A DNA stretch of 35,640 nt. It comes from Planctomycetota bacterium. GTDB taxonomy: Bacteria; Planctomycetota; Planctomycetia; Gemmatales; Gemmataceae. The translations under genes were made by a program, and so were the position numbers. Below, piece by piece: positions 19,518 through 27,074 of the stretch (the stretch's first letter is position 1; each line of letters starts with the position of its first letter). The stretch is taken from the NCBI GenBank assembly GCA_021809185.1, contig JAKBAI010000020.1, positions 1 through 35,640 on the forward strand. Direction: 5' to 3'. The notes under the pieces are model-generated. The model saw nothing but the letters and a program-made list of their open reading frames with translations. It did not search any database and was not told the origin of the DNA.

Positions 19518-20003
19518 GTGGAAGGGTTTCGTACTTTTGCATTGGAAAGCTTAACCAACAAGGATCGATTTGCCATCGTTGCTGCGAAGTTTAATTCTAT
19601 CGTGGTAGATCGCTTGGTGGAGGGGGCATTCGATGCTTTTCGACTGCATCGAATTCCGAAAGAACAGATCGATCTGGTACGAGTTCCAGGTTCTTTCGAG
19701 TTGCCGATTATCGCCAAAAAATTGGCACAAAAAAATTGTTACTTATCGATCATCGCCATCGGAGCTGTTATTCGAGGGGATACCGATCATTACGATTATG
19801 TGGCTTCGGCAGCAGCTAATGGTATTGCCCAGGTTGCGTTGCAAACCGATACGCCGATCGTCTTTGGAGTCCTTACTTGTAATACGTTAGAACAAGCACT
19901 TGATCGCGCCGGCGGCAAAGCGGGAAATAAAGGGGGCGAAGCGGCAATAACGGCTATTGAAATGGCTTCGCTTATTCGACAATTGTCGGTTACTAAATCT
20001 TAA
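19518..20003 (+). CDS. ribH: 6,7-dimethyl-8-ribityllumazine synthase
   Basis: This enzyme condenses 5-amino-6-ribitylamino-uracil with 3,4-dihydroxybutanone phosphate to form the direct precursor of riboflavin. It usually works as a pentamer or 60-mer capsid. Family motifs appear in order: FAIVAAKFNSIVVDRLVEGA, VPGSFELP, GAVIRGDTDHYDYV with the catalytic His, GIAQVALQTDTPIVFGVLT, and RAGGKAGNKGGEAA for phosphate binding. From GTG at 19518 the protein has 161 residues, the normal size. A TTG at 19458 would add 20 unconserved residues and lacks a ribosome binding site. No FMN riboswitch is visible upstream, and no other rib gene lies nearby; purM follows after 87 bp. Confidence 0.93.
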   Translation: MEGFRTFALESLTNKDRFAIVAAKFNSIVVDRLVEGAFDAFRLHRIPKEQIDLVRVPGSFELPIIAKKLAQKNCYLSIIAIGAVIRGDTDHYDYVASAAANGIAQVALQTDTPIVFGVLTCNTLEQALDRAGGKAGNKGGEAAITAIEMASLIRQLSVTKS

Positions 20004-20090
20004 ATACCGATTCGATTTACATCTATCCACAAGTTGCAGAATAGAAAAATAACTAAAAAATAACGAGAAGAATAACGGGAATCTCCAGAA

Positions 20091-21164
20091 ATGACGCAAG
20101 AGTTTACATATAGCGATGCTGGGTTGAATTTGGATCGATATGAAGAATCGCTAGAGCGAATTGCAAAGAAAGTTCGCCAGACTCACAATCCGCTACATGT
20201 TCTGGATGGATTTGGGGGATTTGCTTCGTTATTTGCTCTCGATTACGATCGGCTACTATTTGCCAAAAAATATCGCAAACCGGTAATTGTCACCTGCACC
20301 GATGGCGTTGGCACCAAGCTTAAAATTGCCATCCTGATGAAAAAATACGATACGGTTGGCATCGATCTGGTGGCCATGTCGGTAAACGACGCGATCTGTT
20401 GCGGTGCCGAACCGCTGGTCTTTTTAGATTATATTGCAATGGCCAAAGACGATCCGGACTTGACCGAAGCCTTAGTAAGCGGCATGGTTACGGGCTGTCT
20501 CGATGCAGAGTGTTCACTCACGGGTGGGGAAACTGCAATCTTACCCGATTTCTACCAGGAAGGGGATTTTGATCTTGCCGGTTTTTGTGTCGGGGTGGTC
20601 GAAAGGGATCGAATAATCAATGGTAAAGAAATTCAAGAGGGGGATAATGTTATCGGCTTAGCCTCCAGTGGCTTTCACTCCAATGGCTATAGCCTGGTGA
20701 GAAAAGTGGTTTTTGATCATGCCGGGTTGCAAGTCGATCAAACGATTCCAGAATTGAAACAAACCGTAGGCGAAGCCCTGTTAACGCCCACAAAAATATA
20801 CGTTCGCGCCGTCAAGAAAATAATCCAGCATTATCCTGTAAAACGCAAAGTGGTGCGTGGCCTTGCCCATATCACGGGAGGAGGGTTAGTCGACAATATC
20901 CCGCGAATTTTACCAGAAAATTTACAGGTAGTGTTAGAACGCAATTCTTGGCCGATTCCACCTATTTTCCCTTGGCTACAAAAATTAGGGAATATTCCGC
21001 AACCGGAAATGGATCGTGTCTTCAATCAAGGGATCGGTTTCGTCATGATTGTAGCGCCGTTCTATACAGATAGTATCCAGGAACAGCTTACGGAGTTGGG
21101 TTTCCCCAATTATCGCATTGGCAAAGTGCAGAAAGGCCCATCCTCTGTGCAGTGGATCGATTAG
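20091..21164 (+). CDS. purM: Phosphoribosylformylglycinamidine cyclo-ligase (AIR synthetase)
   Basis: This enzyme catalyses the ATP-dependent ring closure of FGAM to aminoimidazole ribonucleotide in purine synthesis. Its 357 residues are close to the usual 345-350. Signature segments are YSDAGLNLDRYEE at the N-terminus, TCTDGVGTKLKIA, GIDLVAMSVNDAICCGAEPLVFLDY, LTGGETAILPDFY, GLASSGFHSNGYSLVRKV and VRGLAHITGGGLVDNIPRILP. Both halves of the PurM fold (ATP-binding and C-terminal) are complete. The local base composition is more GC-rich than that of rho upstream. The other window gene for this pathway, purN, lies about 11 kb downstream, so purine genes are scattered rather than in one operon. 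Confidence 0.97.
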   Translation: MTQEFTYSDAGLNLDRYEESLERIAKKVRQTHNPLHVLDGFGGFASLFALDYDRLLFAKKYRKPVIVTCTDGVGTKLKIAILMKKYDTVGIDLVAMSVNDAICCGAEPLVFLDYIAMAKDDPDLTEALVSGMVTGCLDAECSLTGGETAILPDFYQEGDFDLAGFCVGVVERDRIINGKEIQEGDNVIGLASSGFHSNGYSLVRKVVFDHAGLQVDQTIPELKQTVGEALLTPTKIYVRAVKKIIQHYPVKRKVVRGLAHITGGGLVDNIPRILPENLQVVLERNSWPIPPIFPWLQKLGNIPQPEMDRVFNQGIGFVMIVAPFYTDSIQEQLTELGFPNYRIGKVQKGPSSVQWID

Positions 21165-21166
21165 AT

Positions 21167-21214
21167 AGACGATTCAATAGATGAATCAATAGACGATTCA
21201 ATAGATGAATCAAT
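21167..21214. repeat. Perfect 24-bp tandem duplication
   Basis: Positions 21167-21190 and 21191-21214 are identical. Each copy contains GATTCA-ATAGA-TGAATC, a 6-bp hairpin, so the pair can form two adjacent hairpins or one larger fold. It begins 3 bases after the purM stop. Confidence 0.9.
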
Positions 21215-21301
21215 AGAAAAGAGACATAAAGATTCCGTTTACTCGTTCTGTTTTGAATTCCACTCTGAAAAGCAATTCTTCACGATTCCTACATTTCTCT
21301 G

Positions 21302-21332
21302 AAGATAGACCATCTCAAAAATGGACTATCTT
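21302..21332. terminator. Hairpin between convergent genes, possible bidirectional terminator
   Basis: Arms AAGATAGACCAT and ATGGACTATCTT pair over 11 of 12 positions with one A-A mismatch; the loop is CTCAAAA. No U-tract is present on either strand, so a termination role is tentative. Confidence 0.35.
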
Positions 21333-21442
21333 ATGGAAAGTCAAGAATACCCTTCCTAGATTGTCAAGCGAGGAGGAATGAATCATTTTGGATAAACTGT
21401 CTCGAAAACTAGTAAACGCCCCTCCTAAATATCTAGTAATTT

Positions 21443-21468
21443 TCGAGTAATTATTGAATAATTATCGA
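21443..21468. repeat. Palindromic inverted repeat
   Basis: TAATTATT-G-AATAATTA (21448-21464) is flanked by TCGA on each side with a single G bulge. It lies about 38 bp beyond the DUF1571 stop codon. Confidence 0.45.
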
Positions 21469-21506
21469 GCGAAGCTAGGGGAGCGATTCAAGAACTTAGA
21501 GAACGA

Positions 21507-22406
21507 TTATTTGCGAAATAGTTCGTCGGGAACCGGTCGGTTGATTTCCAGATCCTTATAATAGAACGATTCCTCTAGGTTATTAATCACTTTCCCTTGA
21601 ACAACTTTAGTTGTATATTTTTCCATCAAGATCGGTAAAAAATGGTTTTCATCGAAATTAAGAACATAACGATCAAAGGGGGTGTTCTCAGGGACAGGAT
21701 AAGGATAGATATCGATCTGATAAGGTTGCTGGTTTGTCCAGATCGATTGATTTAGTACCACTCGAAAATGTTTGCGATCAAGGGACTTCTCTATTTCATC
21801 CAATTTTTCAATTAACTTACCAATACCGGCCTCGCGCAGGCTATGTTTGCTCTTTCGTAAGACACGAGGATCATTTAAGCTAATCGTTAAATAGCCGAGT
21901 TTACTTTTGAAGCCATTCCCTCGAACACGAATCGAATCTGGATAGATCGATGGATTGAAACAGACCTCTTGGCCTGCCTCGGATGCCGGGGCGATAAATT
22001 TCATAAAGAGAGCAATAGGTTGGGTTTTAACGGTCAAGTCGATATGTTGTTCCGAGAAGCTTTGATGGTGTTGGCGAGTAGATAGCCGTTCTTTTTGGAT
22101 TAAGATACATCGATAATGATGAATTTGCTGATAAGTTTGAGCCGCTTGGTTCAAAATCAATCGAAATGCAGATCCTTCAGATTCCAAGATTGATTCTGCC
22201 GAAGTTGCTTTTATCTTGAACGTAGGGGATCGGTTTGGCATTGGATTGGAGAGATTGGTCTTGGTGGTAACTGGATAAGCGAGTGGTTTCGAGAATGGCA
22301 TTGAATTATTCGATGAATATACTTGTGCTTGAAGAGATTCGCAGGAATTCATCATTAAGATTGGAATCAATCCATTGACCATAAATGATAATAGCAGTAA
22401 TCGCAT
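21507..22406 (-). CDS. Secreted DUF1571 family protein
   Basis: This protein of unknown function has 299 residues from the chosen start. The N-terminus MRLLLLSFMVNGLIPILMM is a signal peptide, with a likely cleavage after SLQA (about residue 28). A polar linker follows, then the DUF1571 core from about residue 110. Recognisable core elements are HYRCILIQKERL, PIALFMKFIAPASEAGQEVCF, LTISLNDPRVLRKSKH and REAGIGKLIEKLDEI. The fold resembles periplasmic lipoprotein-carrier-like domains, but no role is established. I chose ATG at 22406 because GGAGAG lies 7 bases upstream and the signal peptide begins there. A start at 22478 would add 24 residues and run into the divergent gene at 22470. Its promoter must lie in the 63-bp divergent gap. 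Confidence 0.82.
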   Translation of the reverse strand: MRLLLLSFMVNGLIPILMMNSCESLQAQVYSSNNSMPFSKPLAYPVTTKTNLSNPMPNRSPTFKIKATSAESILESEGSAFRLILNQAAQTYQQIHHYRCILIQKERLSTRQHHQSFSEQHIDLTVKTQPIALFMKFIAPASEAGQEVCFNPSIYPDSIRVRGNGFKSKLGYLTISLNDPRVLRKSKHSLREAGIGKLIEKLDEIEKSLDRKHFRVVLNQSIWTNQQPYQIDIYPYPVPENTPFDRYVLNFDENHFLPILMEKYTTKVVQGKVINNLEESFYYKDLEINRPVPDELFRK

Positions 22407-22413
22407 ATAGAAT

Positions 22414-22419
22414 CTCTCC
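22414..22419 (-). promoter_or_regulatory. Ribosome binding site deciding the DUF1571 start
   Basis: GGAGAG on the minus strand, 7 bases before ATG at 22406. Confidence 0.6.
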
Positions 22420-22469
22420 GAATAAATATTGCTCCTAGTAAACCGAAAAATGAAAGGCATTCTTATTTT

Positions 22470-23171
22470 ATGATCCATTTAAAAGTACAAACCATCGTTT
22501 CTAGACCATTCTTACAAAATAGTTATGTCATTTGGAATCCTGATGCTTCCCTAGTTTCAGGACAAATTCCCGCTATCGTCATTGATCCAGGGATGGAACC
22601 TGAAACAATTATAGAAATAATTCAGAAGAACAACCTGAAACTTCAGGGAATTCTACTCACTCACGGACATGCAGATCATATCGCGGGAGTTCCGACATTG
22701 AAGTCAAAGTTTCCAGAATGCCCAGTTTATATCGGTTCCGGAGATGCCTCATTTTTAACAAATCCCGAACTAAATTTGAGCCGATATTATGGTTATGAAT
22801 TGATAATACCAGAAGCGGATCGGCTATTGACTCATGGAGAGGTCCTAGATCTTGCCCAAATTCCCATGAAAGTCTGGGAAATACCCGGTCATTCCCCTGG
22901 TCATGTAATTTTTGAAATAGCGGCAAAAAGAAATACGGTTTTTGGAGGGGATGTTCTATTCCAAGGAAGCATCGGTCGAACCGATTTTCCTTATGGGAGT
23001 TTTAAATTATTATCCCAAGGAATATTCAGATATTTATGGCCCATGGCGGATGAAACCTTGGTTTATTCGGGTCATGGACAAGTAACGACGATTGGGGACG
23101 AAAAGAAAAATAATCCCTTTGTTGGAATCTCATCAGAAACGTATCGTGAATATCTTAAATCTCAATCATAA
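22470..23171 (+). CDS. Metallo-beta-lactamase-fold hydrolase (glyoxalase II-like)
   Basis: This is a 233-residue single-domain hydrolase that should bind two metal ions. Metal ligands are visible: THGHADH (about residues 64-70), the His in IPGHSPGHVIF, the Asp in FGGDVLFQGSIGRTDFP, and the final His in VYSGHGQVTTIGDEK. The GSIGRTDFP and late NPFV segments match the YcbL-like subgroup of hydroxyacylglutathione hydrolases. Substrate specificity cannot be read from sequence; thioester hydrolysis such as S-lactoylglutathione is a family expectation only. ATG at 22470 is preceded by AAAGG about 12 bases upstream. It is transcribed away from the DUF1571 gene through a short shared promoter region. 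Confidence 0.9.
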   Translation: MIHLKVQTIVSRPFLQNSYVIWNPDASLVSGQIPAIVIDPGMEPETIIEIIQKNNLKLQGILLTHGHADHIAGVPTLKSKFPECPVYIGSGDASFLTNPELNLSRYYGYELIIPEADRLLTHGEVLDLAQIPMKVWEIPGHSPGHVIFEIAAKRNTVFGGDVLFQGSIGRTDFPYGSFKLLSQGIFRYLWPMADETLVYSGHGQVTTIGDEKKNNPFVGISSETYREYLKSQS

Positions 23172-23350
23172 TTGCATTTAATAGGAGAAATCGCATCATC
23201 GATATAAGATTCGATTTCAATTTTAGTCAAAGAATCGCTCTGACGGAATTCAACGAACATTGATTTTTATTCAAAAGCGTAGAAGATAAAAGAAGTTATC
23301 GAGTGGATTAAGAATGGGGATACGAATACAAAATCTGAGGTGAGAGTGAT

Positions 23351-25375
23351 ATGGCAACTTTAAAAGAGGTTGAAGAATTACGAGAAAAAATCAATTATTA
23401 CAATCATCGTTATTATGTAGATTCGGTATCTGAGATCAGTGATCGTGAATTCGATCGATTACTGGAAAAGCTAAAGAAAATCGAAGAAGCAAATCCAGAA
23501 TGGGTAACTCCGGACAGTCCCACGCAAAGAGTTGGTGGAACACCGATCGAAGATTTTGAAGCAGTAATCCATCGCACACCGATGCTCTCCATTGATAATA
23601 CCTATTCAGATGAGGAGGTCATCGATTTTGACCAAAGTATTCGAGAAAAGTTAAAAGTAAAAACAATAGATTATGTTGTCGAATTAAAAATCGATGGGGT
23701 ATCCATATCGTTGACCTACGAAGATGGGATATTGGTCTTAGCGGCAACACGCGGTGATGGCGAACGTGGTGAAGATGTAACACACAATATTCGAACCATT
23801 CCCACAATTCCATTAAAACTTCCTGGCAAGAATCTACCAACATTATTTGAAGTTCGCGGGGAAATATACATGACCCGTGATGAACTGGTTCGATTAAATC
23901 GCTTAAGAGAATCCGCAGGGGATAAAGCGTATGAGAATACTCGCAATCTTACCTCAGGCACGATGAAATTATTGGACCCACGCGAATGCAGTAAACGCAA
24001 ATTACAGATGTTCGCCTATGGTTTGGGAGAGGTAGAAGGAATAAATCTACAAACCCAGATGGAGACCTTGGAAAAATTGAAGGCATTTCATTTTCAAGTG
24101 AATCCGTATGCGAAGCATTGCGAATCGATCGAAGAGGTAGTGCAATATTGTCAATCATGGTCGCAAAAAAGACATGATTTACCATACGATACCGATGGGA
24201 TGGTTATCAAGGTTAATTCATTTGCATTTCGAAAACAATTAGGAGAAACAAGTAAATTTCCGCGTTGGGCAAGAGCATTTAAATTTGAAGCAGAGCAAGC
24301 AATTACGGTACTCGGTAGAGTCGAATTCTCCGTAGGGAAGTTTGGCGAGTTGACTCCCGTTGCGATATTTGATCCGCCAGTCCGGTTAGCTGGTACTACC
24401 GTGAGCAGAGCCAGTATGCACAATGCCTCGATGGTCGATAAACTAGATATTCGCATAGGCGACCATGTAGTAGTTGAGAAAGCAGGGGAAATTATTCCCC
24501 AAGTGGTTCGAGTTATCTCTGAATCCCGTTCAGGAAAAGAGAAAAAAATTGATTTCCCCAAAACGTGTCCGATATGCAATTCCCCAACGGAAAAAGAGGA
24601 ATCAAATCTCAGTTATGGTTATTTTTGTACGAACCAGGCAACCTGCCCTGCGCAGCTCGCAAAACGATTGATCAGTTTTGCTCGTCGAGACCGAATGGAT
24701 ATTGAAGGTCTTGGAGAAGAAATGGCCATAGCTTTAGTCGATAACCAATTGGTTCAGTCGATTACTGATTTATATCATTTAACTGAAAAGGATCTTCTTC
24801 AATTACCAAGAATGGGAAAGAAATCAGCTAAGAATCTCCTCCAAGGGATCGAGGCAAGTAAACAAAGAGACTTGGGGCGATTGCTCGCTGGTTTAAGCAT
24901 TCCTCTCCTTGGTGGGAGTATGACGGAACCACTTTTGGAGAAATATAGCTCTTTAGATGAAATTCTAAATGCGAGTGAAGAGGAGTTGGCGAAAATAAAG
25001 GGGTTTGGTCCCAAACGGGCACAATCTATTTATCAGTTTTTTCATTGTCCAGCTGGCACAAAACTGATTCAAGAAATAAAGTCGATCGGTTTAAAGAACG
25101 TGCAACCAAAATCATCTGGGGAGAATAAAGAAAAATCAGCGCTGTTTGCTGGAAAGACGATCGTAGTTACCGGATCGCTGCAAAACTTTGATCGCCTAGG
25201 AATCGAGTCAAAAATTAAAGAGATTGGAGCCAAAGCCGGTAGCTCTGTTTCATCGAAGACCGATTATGTCCTCGTGGGGGATAAGCCTGGTTCCAAAGTA
25301 GATAAAGCAAAAGAGCTGGGAATTAAAATCATCAACGAAGCAGAATTTTTGGAGATGCTCAACAAAACTAGTTGA
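23351..25375 (+). CDS. ligA: NAD-dependent DNA ligase
   Basis: This enzyme seals nicks in DNA during replication and repair using NAD+. Its 674 residues match the usual length. Domain Ia (YYNHRYYVDSVSEISDREFD) is followed by the adenylation domain with catalytic Lys in VELKIDGVS (about 113) and EVRGEIYM, then YDTDGMVIKVN. The OB fold follows, and then a four-cysteine zinc finger (CPICNSP about 406-409 and FCTNQATCPAQ about 425-431). Helix-hairpin-helix repeats (LPRMGKKSAKNLLQGI, IKGFGPKRAQSI) and a C-terminal BRCT domain (about 590-674, GKTIVVTGSLQNFDR) complete it. ATG at 23351 follows a GGTGAGAG ribosome binding site. All key residues are intact. Confidence 0.98.
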   Translation: MATLKEVEELREKINYYNHRYYVDSVSEISDREFDRLLEKLKKIEEANPEWVTPDSPTQRVGGTPIEDFEAVIHRTPMLSIDNTYSDEEVIDFDQSIREKLKVKTIDYVVELKIDGVSISLTYEDGILVLAATRGDGERGEDVTHNIRTIPTIPLKLPGKNLPTLFEVRGEIYMTRDELVRLNRLRESAGDKAYENTRNLTSGTMKLLDPRECSKRKLQMFAYGLGEVEGINLQTQMETLEKLKAFHFQVNPYAKHCESIEEVVQYCQSWSQKRHDLPYDTDGMVIKVNSFAFRKQLGETSKFPRWARAFKFEAEQAITVLGRVEFSVGKFGELTPVAIFDPPVRLAGTTVSRASMHNASMVDKLDIRIGDHVVVEKAGEIIPQVVRVISESRSGKEKKIDFPKTCPICNSPTEKEESNLSYGYFCTNQATCPAQLAKRLISFARRDRMDIEGLGEEMAIALVDNQLVQSITDLYHLTEKDLLQLPRMGKKSAKNLLQGIEASKQRDLGRLLAGLSIPLLGGSMTEPLLEKYSSLDEILNASEEELAKIKGFGPKRAQSIYQFFHCPAGTKLIQEIKSIGLKNVQPKSSGENKEKSALFAGKTIVVTGSLQNFDRLGIESKIKEIGAKAGSSVSSKTDYVLVGDKPGSKVDKAKELGIKIINEAEFLEMLNKTS

Positions 25376-25491
25376 CTTATTTTCTCTTGGTATTATCGAG
25401 CAGAAAATCAAAATCATATAGCGACATAGAACTCAGAGAAATTCAAAAATAGGTATAAAATATCGAATTGGTTGACGTTCTCAGAGAATAG

Positions 25492-25517
25492 CAATTTTCT
25501 TTCACAATTTTCTTTCA
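25492..25517. repeat. 13-bp tandem repeat, 2 copies
   Basis: CAATTTTCTTTCA occurs twice in a row, immediately before the GC-rich hairpin. Confidence 0.85.
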
Positions 25518-25520
25518 TTA

Positions 25521-25545
25521 GGCGGGGAAAAACACGCTCCCTGCC
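25521..25545. repeat. GC-rich hairpin
   Basis: GGCGGGG (25521-25527) pairs with CCCTGCC (25539-25545) over 7 bp with one G-U; the loop is 11 bases. The patch stands out sharply from its AT-rich surroundings and is followed by more C-rich sequence. It has no T-run, so it is not a classic terminator for ligA. Confidence 0.4.
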
Positions 25546-25774
25546 CTGCCCCTACTCTCAGCCTTCACCCTGGAACAATCTCTGAGTTCTCACTAGCAAA
25601 AAATCTAATAACTCCTTTCATACTCACTAACCTCTGTTTACTAACTTTGCTCCGTGACTTTCCCTTTCAGAAACCAGATTCCGTGGGTTCCTTATTCTAA
25701 GATGGCGAGAAAATATTAACAACTACCATGCTCAGCAACTCCATCTCTCAGCGATAACAAACCCCTTATCGATC

Positions 25775-25790
25775 TAAAATCGGGATTTTA
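25775..25790. promoter_or_regulatory. Palindrome upstream of the oxidoreductase gene
   Basis: TAAAATC-GG-GATTTTA is perfectly symmetric and lies about 150 bp before the ATG. It may be an operator for the cluster. Confidence 0.25.
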
Positions 25791-25940
25791 CTATTAATTG
25801 TTAGTAGATTGAGGATTTCCCAAGTTTTCCTAGCTTTTAATGAGAAGCCTTTTAAGAATGCTTGAAATAATTTCTGGCAATTTCAATATTTCTCTTACAA
25901 TAACGAATAAAGAGATGAAAAGAAGAGTTGGAGAGATTCC

Positions 25941-27074
25941 ATGAATCTGAATTCGAATCCGTTGGCGCCCACTTTGGATTATCTTCCGGAAATGCCGCAA
26001 AATCGGAGAATCCCTATCGGCTGCATCGGCTCCGGTTTTATAATGTCGAGCTGTCACCTACTTTCGTATCAGCAAAGTGGATTCAATCCGGTCGCTATAT
26101 TTGGTAGAAATCAAGAGAGTGTAACTACCGTAGCCAAGAAATACGATATTCCTAATTTATTTTTCCGGCTAGAAGATTTTCTCGATCATCCGGGGCTGGA
26201 AATTCTCGACATTTCAGTCCCACCAGATGTCCAGCCCGAGATCATATTCAAAATCTGTGCAAGAAAAAAAGAAAAAGCGTATAAGAGCAGTATTCGTGGA
26301 ATCTTAGCTCAAAAACCGCTTGCTATGTCCTTATCCTTAGCAAGAAAAGTTGTTTCTGCTTGTGAGGACGCAGATATTACTTTAGCAGTGAATCAAAATA
26401 TGCGGTATGACCAATCGGTCCGTGCCAGCAAACAATTGATTCAATCGGACTATCTAGGCGAACTCATTCTTGCGACAATCGACATGCGTGCTATCCCTCA
26501 CTGGATGCCCTGGAGCGAGAAATTACACTCTTTGAGCACCTTTGTAATGAGTATTCATCACCTGGATACATTTCGCTATTGGTTTGGGACACCTGAACGA
26601 GTATTCGCAAGCACCGCCCCAGACCCACGAACAAAATTTCCGCATCGCGATGGTATTAATTTGTATATATTAGAATATAATCATGGGTTAAGAGCGAGTT
26701 CTTGGGACGATGTTTGGACTGGCCCTGCTCGTGAAGGGGGAGCCGCTTCGATTGGCATCCAATATCGCATTGAAGGAACCAAAGGGACTGCTTTAGGAAC
26801 CATCGGCTGGCCCGATTATCCCAAACCGACCCCGAGCACATTACGCTGGAATTCAACGGAAATTTCAGATCAGTGGATCTGTCCTAAATGGAAAGAAGTT
26901 TGGTTCCCGGATGCCTTTGCGGGGACCATGGCTCAACTAATGGTCGCACTCGAAAAAGGGACCACTCCAGAAATTTCCGGTCGGGATAATCTTGAAACCA
27001 TCGCCTTATGCGAAGCTATTTATCAATCGGCCCAGGATCATCGTGTTGTTTCTCTTGCGGAGTATCTGAATTGA
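25941..27074 (+). CDS. Gfo/Idh/MocA family oxidoreductase
   Basis: This is an NAD(P)-dependent dehydrogenase-like protein of 377 residues. The N-terminal Rossmann domain opens with IPIGCIGSGFI (about residues 23-33) and AIFGRNQES. The family EKP motif appears as AQKPLA (about 122), keeping the Lys but with Gln replacing Glu. The C-terminal domain has SIHHLDTFRYWFG, with the His typical of the substrate site. Such enzymes oxidise or epimerise sugars and cyclitols, and the family is greatly expanded in planctomycetes. The substrate is unknown. ATG at 25941 has GGAGAG just upstream. Its stop overlaps the start of the next gene by 4 bases, so it heads an apparent operon whose other members do not look like sugar metabolism. 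Confidence 0.92.
   Translation: MNLNSNPLAPTLDYLPEMPQNRRIPIGCIGSGFIMSSCHLLSYQQSGFNPVAIFGRNQESVTTVAKKYDIPNLFFRLEDFLDHPGLEILDISVPPDVQPEIIFKICARKKEKAYKSSIRGILAQKPLAMSLSLARKVVSACEDADITLAVNQNMRYDQSVRASKQLIQSDYLGELILATIDMRAIPHWMPWSEKLHSLSTFVMSIHHLDTFRYWFGTPERVFASTAPDPRTKFPHRDGINLYILEYNHGLRASSWDDVWTGPAREGGAASIGIQYRIEGTKGTALGTIGWPDYPKPTPSTLRWNSTEISDQWICPKWKEVWFPDAFAGTMAQLMVALEKGTTPEISGRDNLETIALCEAIYQSAQDHRVVSLAEYLN
27059..27062 (+). promoter_or_regulatory. Ribosome binding site for the TTG start at 27071
   Basis: GGAG inside the end of the oxidoreductase gene, 8 bases before TTG at 27071, which overlaps the TGA stop at 27072-27074. It indicates translational coupling. Confidence 0.6.

Larger units (their letters stand above)
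21165..21506. other. 342-bp convergent intergenic region
   Basis: This lies between the 3' ends of purM (rightward) and the DUF1571 gene (leftward). It holds a 24-bp tandem duplication directly after purM and two further dyad-symmetric elements (21302-21332 and 21443-21468). None has a clear T-run, but the position suits termination from both sides. Confidence 0.6.
25376..25940. other. 565-bp intergenic region before the five-gene cluster
   Basis: This gap should contain the promoter of the downstream cluster. It holds a 13-bp tandem repeat (25492-25517), a GC-rich hairpin and C-rich patch (25521-25552) and a palindrome at 25775-25790. The + strand between 25500 and 25750 is clearly pyrimidine-rich. 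No gene is supported. Confidence 0.55.

Noticed and set aside
22407-22478. Longer start of the DUF1571 gene at 22478
   Set aside because: It would place 24 residues before a good signal peptide, ignore the GGAGAG site and overlap the divergent gene at 22470.
27008-27070. Longer start of the anchored protein at 27008
   Set aside because: It would overlap the oxidoreductase gene by 67 bases with no ribosome binding site; TTG at 27071 has GGAG and a 4-base overlap.
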